Origin: Lachnospiraceae bacterium
Lineage (GTDB): Bacteria > Bacillota > Clostridia > Lachnospirales > Lachnospiraceae
Direction of reading: 5' to 3'
NCBI GenBank assembly: GCA_910574805.1
Contig: CAJTCV010000012.1
Span: 1-64,000 of the forward strand
Length of the DNA: 64,000 bases
This document shows, one piece after another, positions 33,301-41,204 of this stretch. The notes under the pieces were generated by a model. It searched no databases and was not told where the DNA came from. It was given only the letters and a program-made list of their open reading frames with translations. The first letter of the stretch is position 1, and each line of letters starts with the position of its first letter. The position numbers and the translations under genes were made by a program.

Positions 33301-33608
33301 CATTATCTGTTGCGATATCAGATTTTCAACCACAAGGAGGTTTTGGAGCTAGACATATACATACAATACCATACAAGATCATTCCACGATATGATGAAAC
33401 TGATGATGGGCAGATGGAAGTTATTGATAAAACGAAAGCTCTGATTGCGGAATGGATAGAGTTTTGCAATTCAAATAAAGTTGGGAAATACCTTTCTCCG
33501 AATAGCGGGAGTCTAAACAGTAGAAGACGTAAGTTACAGACAGAACTTAAGACAATGCCTTCGTATAAAAAATATGAAGAAGCATGTGGCAGTATTCTAT
33601 GCATATAG
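30390..33608 (+). CDS. Large N6-adenine methyltransferase with possible nuclease N-terminus
   Basis: 1072 aa. Motif I LDMCCGSGVFLIETIRKV near residue 385 and catalytic VSNPPWLAMSK near 606, separated by an insertion of about 150 residues. HWVARNMVEYAI before motif I is typical of N6 methylases. Near residues 63-85 the text RIGFADSVVGKTAIEYEKNLN has the spacing of a D...ExK nuclease core, so it may be a type IIG/L-like fused restriction-methylation enzyme; this is inference. C-terminal 300 residues have a target recognition appearance (LSNAGGTNPCAAYIDLN, FQPQGGFGARHIHTIPYKI). Cotranscribed with the genes on both sides. Confidence 0.75.
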   Translation: MNKNELKSFATTAQHEIDNGSVEDKLRHLLSASLSRIFPDTPWWVQEHVMGTETYLHFANTKGKERIGFADSVVGKTAIEYEKNLNIPAIFNEGYHQVEEYCAALYNLGIDQGDILGILSDTVRWYGYSIKILDDHDGNRLLGANDIELQQADFVDLSNGSDEEMDKFELFVNKYLAREQSRILTAKTLVLDFGLDSEFYNKEINEYKSLISDAMNSNPNYADLIKNVWQNFVAYLGASEYGSFSIDTYTNEYYLVTVAKIICANILNGAPLVCNDAEIIKILNGKYFQQNNILNLVDYDYFGWLNNTPYVDCIIESVKRIQRLLVSYDFKVIAEEDLFGALLAELSNREHRLLLGQDFTPHWVARNMVEYAIDHIDEEPRILDMCCGSGVFLIETIRKVREKYEINIQNYDSIKDEIIFSCVMGFDIDPLAVMLAKVNWVMSMRDLFPYHNGQITIPVYHADSLFVATPITHNMPSNSQDSYIMSFDNHRVEIPGHMLTPAHRRTFDVFMSICYKYAMKRAEHDESDLTDKQVDYIMNTVESESHIVLSHSERQAQRVSAHSLILQLESLQRQGRNGIWYFILNNSYKPGLVTKQFNCIVSNPPWLAMSKLADNPYKKTLQQKTESFGIKPPGASHLHMELATTFLLASIDKYLKDDARWLCVMPGSILSGYNHDPLRLEKYRDSVNSVATNIDTIWELPISTFKNKAVVLGGIRTDKKSDYPISGRLYEEPDVYTDCKYTLNKQGNRSAWTNKGEGAEFLDIINSNPWEFNQGADIMPRTALFHEFTQLPNGTWSINKIENTSELYYLLSDSHKDVCRNLVAEGFSNDYMYDCLISKHMSPFFVSEPAKVILPGEKENGKWKGITEDKAALLNSGTSYVFAEIQAESGMSLSTLFDQKINIRSKLDKQNFALSRWLVLSNAGGTNPCAAYIDLNKYDRRKLLVDQTLYWYIAESEKEALYIVGMLNSVTLSVAISDFQPQGGFGARHIHTIPYKIIPRYDETDDGQMEVIDKTKALIAEWIEFCNSNKVGKYLSPNSGSLNSRRRKLQTELKTMPSYKKYEEACGSILCI

Positions 33609-33622
33609 TAGGAGAATTGAAC

Positions 33623-36466
33623 ATGATCGATTTAGAAAAATTAAAACCAATCCTGGAAGGATACAAAGTGTACTTTCCAAGCCATTGGGATGATGAAAAA
33701 TACAAGTGGGAGGCAATCAAGCATTTTCGGGATCACTGGGATATTGTTGCTGAGAACTTTGGAGATATGTTCAAGCAGGCCACGGATAAGACCTTTAATT
33801 TGCTGGCTTCCGGTTATGCATATCCCCGCGGGATGATTACGAACTTTGCCAAGGCAGATGATGAGGCAACCAGAGCAATGTTTCGGAACCTGTATGATGA
33901 AACAAAGGATCTGGCTGAAAGAGTAGATGCTTTCCAGACAGCATCAGAGGAATTACGTGCGAAGTATGATGACGGCACCTGGAGGAATCATTATCAGAAC
34001 ACAAACGCCATCAGTACATATCTTTGGCTTAGATATCCGGATAAGTATTACATCTATAAGTATGAGCTGTTTCGTGTCGCTGCAAAAGAACTGTCATCCG
34101 ACTATCTACCAAAGAAGAATGGATCTGTGGAGAGTCTGATTGGCGGCTTTAAGATGTATGACGAAATATGTGAGGCCATCAAGACAGATCCGGACATCAG
34201 AACGATGATAGAGTCCGTGATGCCGTCAACCTGTTATCCGGATCCCGAAATGAAAACCGCCACGATCGATGTAGGATTTTATCTTGTGCGTTTTTATCTG
34301 GATGAGCAGGATGCAGATAAGGAAGAGGAAGAGTGGTTCCCGAAGGATTATTCTCCGGAACTTGGGGTCGGCAATTGGGTTGAGCTACTGAATGACAGTT
34401 CTGTATTTACACTAAGCAGCCTTCAGATTATGAAGCGCCTGAAGGATTATGGTGGTGCTGCGACTTGTAAGCAACTTTCCGTGAAATATGGTGAGAATCC
34501 CAATTTCTATAATGGCGGATCGTGGTCACTGGCTCAGAGGATAGCAAAGAAGACCGGATGCCCGGTCATGACACGAGATACAGATGATTCCAAATGGTGG
34601 CCAATTCTGTATATGGGCAAGAAAGCTGATAAATCTACTGATGGCGCATATGTTTGGAAACTCAGAAATGAACTGGATGAGGCGCTTGATCAGGTTGACC
34701 TGAGTGAGATCGATCTGTATGTGGACAATACTCCGGCAATCTGGAAAATCAGTCACGGTTCGATTTCTGAAAATAACAGAATCATCTTTGAAGGAAGAAA
34801 TGTTGTTGTAGTGCACAGCACGACAAAGGCAAAGGCAACAGCAAAAGTCACCCAGAGAGAGAACTTTATGGACAACATAAAAGAAGGGGACTATTTCTAT
34901 CTTTGCTATGGAAACAGTATCCGGCTCCTGGGGCAGTTTGTTTCGGATAAGCCTGTCCTTAATCCGGAGATGAAGGATGGCTGGTATGAAAGGGAGTATC
35001 GACTGATCAAGGAATCAAAGGATACATCCGCTTACAAGGGTACTCAGAAATGGTGGACACCGAATGACAACTCTACATGTATTAAGGTGGAGACGGAAGA
35101 CAAGCAGCTGTTTGAGGAAGTAATTCTGAAACCGTATTTTGATATGACCATCGGAGAACTCATGGGAAGCGACAGTCAGGATCAGAGATATTGGTGGCTG
35201 ACTGCAAATCCGAAAATCTGGAGCTTTTCTGATATCAAAATCGGTGAGGAGCAGAGTTATACCCTTTACAATGAGAACGGTAATAAGCGAAGGGTATTCC
35301 AGAATTTTCTGAATGCAAAGGTCGGAGATATTGTTATTGGCTATGAGGCTAATCCGGTCAAGAAGGTAGTCGCTATTGCGAGAATTACACAGGCGAACGA
35401 TGGAAAGGTAATCTATTTTGAAAAGGTTGAAGGTCTGACAACGCCTATTGAATATCTGGATCTAAAAGCGTGTCCGGAGCTGGAAAAGATGGAATTCTTT
35501 GTGCAGCCGAACGGCAGCCTGTTTAAGCTGACTAAGGGCGAATATGATTTCGCCATGGATATCATTCGTGAACAGAATCCGCTTCGGCAGCCGGATGAAG
35601 CCATCCAGAAATATACAAAAGAAGATTTCCTCAGCAAGGTCTACATGACAGAGGAACGTTACGATGTTTTGGAAGCGCTTCTCAGGAATAAAAAGAATAT
35701 CATCCTGCAGGGCGCTCCAGGTGTCGGAAAGACATTTACGGCTAAGAAGCTTGCTTATGTGATGATGGGTGAGGTGGATGATTCCAGAATTGAGATGGTG
35801 CAGTTCCATCAGAATTATTCCTACGAGGATTTCATCATGGGATACAGACCGGACGGATCTGATTTCAAGCTGACAGATGGTATTTTCTATCGATTCTGTC
35901 AGACGGCTGCAAACCATCCGGATAAGGAATTTTTCTTCATCATCGATGAGATCAACCGAGGAAATATGAGCAAAATCTTCGGAGAGCTGCTCATGATGAT
36001 TGAGAAGGACTACAGAGGAACGAAGGTCACTTTGGCATATAATGGCATGCCGTTCTCTGTTCCTGAGAATCTGTATATCATTGGCATGATGAACACAGCG
36101 GACCGCAGTCTTGCAATGATCGATTATGCTCTTCGCAGAAGGTTCAGCTTCTTTGAGATGGAACCTGGCTTTAATTCTGAGGGATTTACGGCATATCAGG
36201 CGAAGTTTGCAAACGAAACCTTTAATGTATTGATCGATCAGATAAAGGTTTTGAATAAAGAAATCACGGAAGATAAGTCACTTGGACGTGGCTTCCAGAT
36301 CGGACACAGCTATTTCTGCGGAAGAGAGGAACTTGGTTGTACTGATGAATGGATGCAGTCTGTAGTAGAATTTGATATTTTGCCTATGCTTGGAGAGTAC
36401 TGGTTCGATGAGCCGGATAAGCTTTCACGCTGGGAAAAGAATTTGCGCGGGGTATTTGATGACTAA
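33623..36466 (+). CDS. mcrB: McrB-type GTPase with EVE sensor domain
   Basis: 947 aa from the ATG at 33623 (TAGGAG upstream). C-terminal AAA+ GTPase: Walker A GAPGVGKTFTAKK near 694, Walker B FFFIIDEINRGNMSK near 767, and MNTADRSLAMIDYALRRRF near 817, diagnostic of McrB. An EVE-like domain (RYWWLTANPKIWSFSDI, GDIVIGYEANPVKKVVAIARI) lies near 513-580; a second similar stretch (GDYFYLCYGNSIRLLGQFV) near 423. The N-terminal 250 residues (KYKWEAIKHFRDHWDI) form the extra domain of long McrB proteins. With McrC it should cleave DNA carrying modified bases. The core is complete. Confidence 0.9.
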   Translation: MIDLEKLKPILEGYKVYFPSHWDDEKYKWEAIKHFRDHWDIVAENFGDMFKQATDKTFNLLASGYAYPRGMITNFAKADDEATRAMFRNLYDETKDLAERVDAFQTASEELRAKYDDGTWRNHYQNTNAISTYLWLRYPDKYYIYKYELFRVAAKELSSDYLPKKNGSVESLIGGFKMYDEICEAIKTDPDIRTMIESVMPSTCYPDPEMKTATIDVGFYLVRFYLDEQDADKEEEEWFPKDYSPELGVGNWVELLNDSSVFTLSSLQIMKRLKDYGGAATCKQLSVKYGENPNFYNGGSWSLAQRIAKKTGCPVMTRDTDDSKWWPILYMGKKADKSTDGAYVWKLRNELDEALDQVDLSEIDLYVDNTPAIWKISHGSISENNRIIFEGRNVVVVHSTTKAKATAKVTQRENFMDNIKEGDYFYLCYGNSIRLLGQFVSDKPVLNPEMKDGWYEREYRLIKESKDTSAYKGTQKWWTPNDNSTCIKVETEDKQLFEEVILKPYFDMTIGELMGSDSQDQRYWWLTANPKIWSFSDIKIGEEQSYTLYNENGNKRRVFQNFLNAKVGDIVIGYEANPVKKVVAIARITQANDGKVIYFEKVEGLTTPIEYLDLKACPELEKMEFFVQPNGSLFKLTKGEYDFAMDIIREQNPLRQPDEAIQKYTKEDFLSKVYMTEERYDVLEALLRNKKNIILQGAPGVGKTFTAKKLAYVMMGEVDDSRIEMVQFHQNYSYEDFIMGYRPDGSDFKLTDGIFYRFCQTAANHPDKEFFFIIDEINRGNMSKIFGELLMMIEKDYRGTKVTLAYNGMPFSVPENLYIIGMMNTADRSLAMIDYALRRRFSFFEMEPGFNSEGFTAYQAKFANETFNVLIDQIKVLNKEITEDKSLGRGFQIGHSYFCGREELGCTDEWMQSVVEFDILPMLGEYWFDEPDKLSRWEKNLRGVFDD

Positions 36467-37535
36467 GGATAAAAGCATATTTATCAAAAATATATATTAT
36501 ATGCTTTCCTATGCATTCCAAGTTTTGAAGCAATCGAATTATGATGAGGTTGCTTCAGAAAAGTTCGAGAAGGCACAGGATCTTTTTGCTGCAATCCTTA
36601 GCAAAGGTATCGCCCAACAGTTAAAGCAGGGGTTATACCGCGAATATGTTACGAAGAATGAGACCTTAACAATAATGCGCGGAAAACTGGATATGCCGAA
36701 CACGATCCGGAACCGTATTCAGAGAAAAAAGAAACTGGCCTGCGAGTTTGATGAGCTGTCTGAGGATAACCTGTTCAACCAGATCCTAAAGACTACTGTT
36801 CATTATTTGCTGATTGATGACGGAGTCGAGCCCGACCGTAAGGTTGCTTTGAAGAAACTGATGGTGTTCTTTGACGGAATACAGTTATTGGAACCGCCGG
36901 AAATACAGTGGAGCAGGCTTCATTATCAGAGGAATAATAAGAATTATGAGCTCTTGATGAATATCTGTTATCTGGTTATGGACGGGATGCTTCAGACTAC
37001 CGAGAGTGGCGAATATAAGATGGCAGCCTTCGCTGATGAACATATGGCGCGGCTGTATGAGAAGTTCATTCTGGAATACTATCATCAGCACCACAAGTAC
37101 CTGTCAGAGGTTAAGGCCGGTCAGGTCAACTGGAATCTTGTGGGGGATAACAATGAGTCGATGATCCGATTCCTGCCGGTCATGCAGACAGATATTATGC
37201 TGAGGCTTAAGGATAAGATACTGATTATTGACGCGAAGTATTATGGTCGGACATTGCAGAAACAGTTTGATAAATATTCGCTTCACTCCGGGAATGTGTA
37301 TCAGATCTTTACCTATGTGAAGAATCAGGATAAGGATAATACCGGGAAGGTTGCTGGAATCCTTCTTTATGCAAAGACAGACGAAGAGATTACGCCAGAT
37401 TGTATGTTCAATATGGGTGGTAATCCGATCGGAGCGAAGACGCTGGATCTGAATAAGGACTTTCCGCTGATCGCGGCGCAGCTGGATAGGATCGCTGCGG
37501 ATTATTTTGGGAAGGTAGACGAAAAAGCTTCATAG
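36459..37535 (+). CDS. mcrC: McrC endonuclease subunit
   Basis: 358 aa from the ATG at 36459, overlapping the mcrB stop by 8 bases. N-terminal IFIKNIYYMLSYAFQVLK and the mid segment RGKLDMPNTIRNRIQRKKKLACEFDELSEDNLFNQILKTT are typical of McrC; the PD-(D/E)xK nuclease core is MQTDIMLRLKDKILIIDAKYYG near 244 (Asp, then Asp-Ala-Lys). It supplies the nuclease to the McrB hexamer. Confidence 0.9.
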   Translation: MTKDKSIFIKNIYYMLSYAFQVLKQSNYDEVASEKFEKAQDLFAAILSKGIAQQLKQGLYREYVTKNETLTIMRGKLDMPNTIRNRIQRKKKLACEFDELSEDNLFNQILKTTVHYLLIDDGVEPDRKVALKKLMVFFDGIQLLEPPEIQWSRLHYQRNNKNYELLMNICYLVMDGMLQTTESGEYKMAAFADEHMARLYEKFILEYYHQHHKYLSEVKAGQVNWNLVGDNNESMIRFLPVMQTDIMLRLKDKILIIDAKYYGRTLQKQFDKYSLHSGNVYQIFTYVKNQDKDNTGKVAGILLYAKTDEEITPDCMFNMGGNPIGAKTLDLNKDFPLIAAQLDRIAADYFGKVDEKAS

Positions 37536-37556
37536 ACTTTCAGGGAGGTGTTACTT

Positions 37557-39101
37557 ATGGAAAAAGATAAGTCCAAGTCATTATATGAGACCATTTCATC
37601 AGCTGTTGTAGACGGCGAATTGCCGAATGATTTTTCTCTTCCAAAGAATACGGACGGAAAGAATGAAATTGCATGGGCAGATGGTGCTATGGATGGTGTT
37701 GGCATCTATCACATGGGATTCTCTGATATGTCTGAAGAAGATCACGATCTTATGGCCGAGGCTGTCAAGGCGGCGGCAAAGGGAAATTATGACTCTGCTG
37801 ATGCGCTGTTTGTTGGATTGGGAAAGAAAACAAGTGCTATATTCGTTATTGATCCTCTTCAGTCTTATATTATCGACAACAAAGACAGGTTGAATGCTGG
37901 TAATGTTTTCCAATACGCTGTTCATGCGGTGGTGGATTCGACAGACAGGGAATGCCTGAAGTTTGGTCTTTCGCTATTGGAGCTTTTCGATACAGACAGC
38001 AATGAAAAATTAAAGGATATCATCAGGACGGTAGGCCTTAGCGATGAGTTCACAATATTCTCAGTATTTGTAATGCTGCGTTGGGATGACGGAAATAATG
38101 AGGTCTTTGAACTTGCCAAGAAGGTTCATGGTTGGGGGCGTATCCATGTAGTTGAGAGGATTGAGCCGGGTACAGATGAAATTAGAGAATGGATGTTGAC
38201 AGAGGGCGTACATAACTGGGTTATGCCTGCTTACTCTGCTCTGACGTGCTGGCAAAAATCAAATGCAGAAGAAGTACTGAAACGATCGCTTAGCGATGAT
38301 GAGTTCAGAGGACTGGGCGATATTATTAATGGTTTGTTGGATGAAGGGCCTGTGTCTGGTATTTCTGAAATAGAGAATGCGGAAGAAAAGATCACGGCGT
38401 ATCTCAATCAGGCGGAAGCCTTAGCATCAACACTGGATGATTATGAAGTGATCCGATCGATTCGTTTGCATTATGAAGACGAGGATTCGGCAGACCCGGA
38501 AATTGTAGCTTTATGTCAGACAATACTTGAAACAGAGAAGTGCAAAAAGGTTGTTACTGAAGCTTTGAAGACCGGGAAAGGCATTGGTCTTGCTCGGGAT
38601 TTGAATATGGATTATAAAGAGGCAATCTTTAGGGTTATGACTGATAATTTTGAAGAGAAATATCATCTGTGCCATTTTCTGTGTGATGATTTGGAATTCA
38701 GAGAACGTGTGATTGATGTTTTCCGTCAGAAGCTTCCGCTTTCGGAGATGAAAACAGAGCCAACAAAGAGCCTCGGGCTTGGGAAGGATTTCTGGAAGCA
38801 GAGTGCCGTAGAATCTTTATTACAGCAATTAAGGAATTATCTACCGGAAGGATTGGATTTTGTTGAGACGGCGCTTCAATCTGCACCTATTAGAACAAGA
38901 AATTTTGGTATATCCGCACTTGAAAACTGGGTATCTGAGAAAGGTGTACCGCTTTCGGAGCTTTTTTCGGAGTTTAAGGAGTTGCTTTCTAAGCTTGTTG
39001 AGATTGAGCCGGATGACAGGGTAAAAAAAGATATGGAAAGGCTGTTGTCCGGAGCGGTTACTTTTGAGAATAATGAAGCTGAAGACGATGATGAAAAATA
39101 A
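37557..39101 (+). CDS. Helical-repeat protein of unknown function
   Basis: 514 aa from the ATG at 37557 (GGAGGT upstream). The first 100 residues (DGVGIYHMGFSDMSEEDHDLMAEAVKAAAKGNYDSADALF) precede a long series of helices (FQYAVHAVVDSTDRECLKFGLSLLEL, YSALTCWQKSNAEEVLKRSL, ALENWVSEKGVPLSEL) that look like an armadillo/HEAT-type solenoid; the C-terminus is acidic. I do not recognise a function. It follows mcrC by 21 bases, so it may belong to the defence operon as an immunity or adaptor protein. Confidence 0.6.
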   Translation: MEKDKSKSLYETISSAVVDGELPNDFSLPKNTDGKNEIAWADGAMDGVGIYHMGFSDMSEEDHDLMAEAVKAAAKGNYDSADALFVGLGKKTSAIFVIDPLQSYIIDNKDRLNAGNVFQYAVHAVVDSTDRECLKFGLSLLELFDTDSNEKLKDIIRTVGLSDEFTIFSVFVMLRWDDGNNEVFELAKKVHGWGRIHVVERIEPGTDEIREWMLTEGVHNWVMPAYSALTCWQKSNAEEVLKRSLSDDEFRGLGDIINGLLDEGPVSGISEIENAEEKITAYLNQAEALASTLDDYEVIRSIRLHYEDEDSADPEIVALCQTILETEKCKKVVTEALKTGKGIGLARDLNMDYKEAIFRVMTDNFEEKYHLCHFLCDDLEFRERVIDVFRQKLPLSEMKTEPTKSLGLGKDFWKQSAVESLLQQLRNYLPEGLDFVETALQSAPIRTRNFGISALENWVSEKGVPLSELFSEFKELLSKLVEIEPDDRVKKDMERLLSGAVTFENNEAEDDDEK

Positions 39102-39112
39102 TGGAGGCGACT

Positions 39113-39520
39113 ATGTTTGAAACAAAGAAAACGCTCATCGTTGTTTATAAAGATGAGTTGCTGATGAACCAACTGAAAAAGATGGTAGAGACTCATGGCG
39201 ACAATGACAATGAAGTAGTGGGGACAAAGGATGATTCCATCAATATTGTTTCATGGACGGAAAAAGTATGGCTTGGAAATAAGAAAGCCGGAAATATTCA
39301 GGGAAAGATACTTTTCCTTGGAGATATCAAGGGAACCGATAAGCTCATACCTGTACTTGATGTCAAATTTGATGATTGTGGCGTGAAATACGGATGGGCT
39401 GGAAATCAGGCTGTAGTTTTCGCTGATCCTAAACTTTTGACAGATCGCAAGTCTTATGACGAATTCCTTTCCAAGCTGTCAGATTTGCCGGTACCCGATT
39501 TCTTAAAGACCATGAAATAA
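39113..39520 (+). CDS. Hypothetical alpha/beta protein
   Basis: 135 aa from the ATG at 39113 with GGAGGCGACT upstream. It reads KKTLIVVYKDELLMNQLKKMVETH, GKILFLGDIKGTDKLIPVLDVKFDDCGVKYGWAGNQAVVFADP, a small Rossmann-like alternation resembling a receiver-like fold without obvious phospho-acceptor triad. Coupled to the preceding gene (11 bases apart). Function not recognised. Confidence 0.5.
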   Translation: MFETKKTLIVVYKDELLMNQLKKMVETHGDNDNEVVGTKDDSINIVSWTEKVWLGNKKAGNIQGKILFLGDIKGTDKLIPVLDVKFDDCGVKYGWAGNQAVVFADPKLLTDRKSYDEFLSKLSDLPVPDFLKTMK

Positions 39521-39610
39521 AATGTTGTGAATTGAGGCACTGATTCGGAAACGGAACAGGCATCTGAAGTTCAGGATGGCGAGGTATTTAAGGGAATTAA
39601 TCCTACTGTT

Positions 39611-40081
39611 TTGGGAACTGTTGTAGCGCTTGTGATGCAAACGGTAAAGAACAGCATCCTTGTAGCTGCCGGGAAAATGAGCACACAACAGATGGGTGCT
39701 GCATTTGTAGATACTGTAGTCATTTCCGGAGGTTATTTGGTTGGCGCTCATATAGGAGGAATCATAGGACAGGCGCTTGGATTTGAGCTGCCGGTTGTTG
39801 GTTATCTGTTAGGTGGTTTGATCGGCACATCCTTCTGTGTTGTCTACAATATTGGAAAGAAAAAGCTTATTTCTTTCTGTGTAGATACGGGATTTACTTG
39901 TTTTGGTCTTGTTGAACAGAATTATGAGTTGCCGGAGGATGTTCTGAACGAGTTGGGTATTGAGACAATCCCGATTCAGAGAACTAAGGTTGAGAGGATT
40001 GATGTTCCGAGAACGCAAATATCCGGTACAGGAATTGAGACATCCGAATATGAAACAATTGATATGATACCTCTAAAGTAG
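39611..40081 (+). CDS. Glycine-zipper membrane protein, 5' end doubtful
   Basis: 156 aa if started at the TTG at 39611. The same frame is open upstream to a TGA at about 39536 (DSETEQASEVQDGEVFKGINP...) but offers no start codon, so the gene may have lost its beginning. Residues 20-85 hold two hydrophobic Gly-rich helices (GGYLVGAHIGGIIGQALG, VVGYLLGGLIGTSFCVVYNIG), a glycine-zipper layout found in pore-forming or membrane-inserting proteins. The rest is soluble. It follows the previous hypothetical gene and may act with it. Confidence 0.45.
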   Translation: MGTVVALVMQTVKNSILVAAGKMSTQQMGAAFVDTVVISGGYLVGAHIGGIIGQALGFELPVVGYLLGGLIGTSFCVVYNIGKKKLISFCVDTGFTCFGLVEQNYELPEDVLNELGIETIPIQRTKVERIDVPRTQISGTGIETSEYETIDMIPLK

Positions 40082-40123
40082 ACAGATAAAATATAAAAAT
40101 CTGTTACTTTGGAGGTATTTTTC

Positions 40124-40606
40124 ATGCCAAGATCAAAATACTCACCTGAATTTAGAGCAATGGTATCACAGGAATATATTGACGGGGAAGGTTCTGTCCA
40201 TTTCCTTGCTAATAAGTATGGTACAGGGTATACAACATTGAGGGGATGGATTAACGAATACAGGATCCACGGAATATCTGCTTTCTGTCATAAAACGAAC
40301 AGAACCTATTCTAAGGAATTCAAAATCAAATGTGTGGAAGCGGTAAGGAACGGAGAAGGTACTGTTGATGATATCATCGCCAGATATGGAATATCCAGCC
40401 GTTCTATTTTAAGACGATGGATTATGGAGTATAATGCCAATAGAGAACTTAAGGATTACAATCCGAAACAGGGGGGCTATATGGCAGAAGCACGAAGAAA
40501 AACAACGTTTGAAGAACGCAAAGAGATTGTCAGTTATTGTATAAGCCATAGTCGCAATTATAAAGATGCAGCGACTTCACCCGAAGAAAATTTTACACTA
40601 TCATAA
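40124..40606 (+). pseudogene. Truncated IS3-type transposase orfA
   Basis: 161 codons from the ATG at 40124 with GGAGGT upstream. Two helix-turn-helix units (SPEFRAMVSQEYIDGEGSVHFLANKYG and SKEFKIKCVEAVRNGEGTVDDIIARYGISSRSILRRWI) and a charged helix starting KKTTFEERKEIVSYCI are typical of IS3/IS150-like orfA. The protein departs from the family after NYKDAA, near 40570, and there is no orfB: the right 212-bp repeat begins at 40603. The IS was therefore cut at the island boundary. Confidence 0.75.
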
Positions 40607-40814
40607 AATTTTCGGAAGTTTCCCAATGTGGACAAATGTCCACGCTTTGTCCACGCTGTACAAAATACCATAAATTGTAGGAAACTGTACAAAAATATGA
40701 TCTGTAAAAAAGTTCCTTATAAAACCATGTGTTTTTCTGACTGTAAGATATGGTAGGACGCTGTAAAATATGATAAAATAAACGATGTCCGTAATCGGGG
40801 AATGTGGAGACGGT
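40603..40814 (+). repeat. 212-bp direct repeat, right copy, at island boundary
   Basis: Second copy of 20403-20614, offset 20,200 bases, same orientation, with six mismatches. Its start overlaps a near-perfect inverted repeat: arms GAAAATTTTA and TAAAATTTTC around CACTATCA (about 40586-40613) that is absent at the left copy. The palindrome GTGGACA-AA-TGTCCAC is at 40628-40643. Confidence 0.9.
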
Positions 40815-40896
40815 GGCGTTGCTTTCCCACAAAAATCAGACAATGTAATCAACACAAAAGTGGCGTCTGGCGAACAAGAGGGTAAAGTATCGCCTG

Positions 40897-41079
40897 ATGA
40901 CAGAAAAATGGAAACGGCTGGGAAAACATCTGACAGCGGAGAAAGGGGAAGCAATAGAGGATGCTTGTTTAATTATTGCATTTGTTAATTCAAAGACGAT
41001 GGAGATGGAATGGGAGCATAAGCAAATATTACGACTTGATGAGATGCGAAGGAAATTGATGGAAAGAAGATTGACGTAG
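40897..41079 (+). CDS. Small hypothetical ORF after the right repeat
   Basis: 60 codons reading TEKWKRLGKHLTAEKGEAIEDACLIIAFVNSKTMEMEWEHKQILRLDEMRRKLMERRLT: one basic helical protein. No clear ribosome binding site, and another frame is open over part of it. It could be a remnant of a mobile-element gene. Between 40815 and 41204 I see no other convincing gene. Confidence 0.3.
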   Translation: MTEKWKRLGKHLTAEKGEAIEDACLIIAFVNSKTMEMEWEHKQILRLDEMRRKLMERRLT

Positions 41080-41204
41080 CGGGCAATATTTGCGGAAATA
41101 CACAGAACCTGTCCATTTACGGATTCCCTAATGCCACATTTTGTGGTATACTTTGCATGCAGGTTACCGTCGGGGCCGAGTGTGAAAGAATGGAGAAAGA
41201 TATT

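Noticed and set aside
26635-37535. BREX or DISARM assignment of the methyltransferase cluster
   Set aside because: No PglZ, BrxC/BrxL or DrmA/DrmB-like helicase or phosphatase gene is present; McrBC is adjacent instead.
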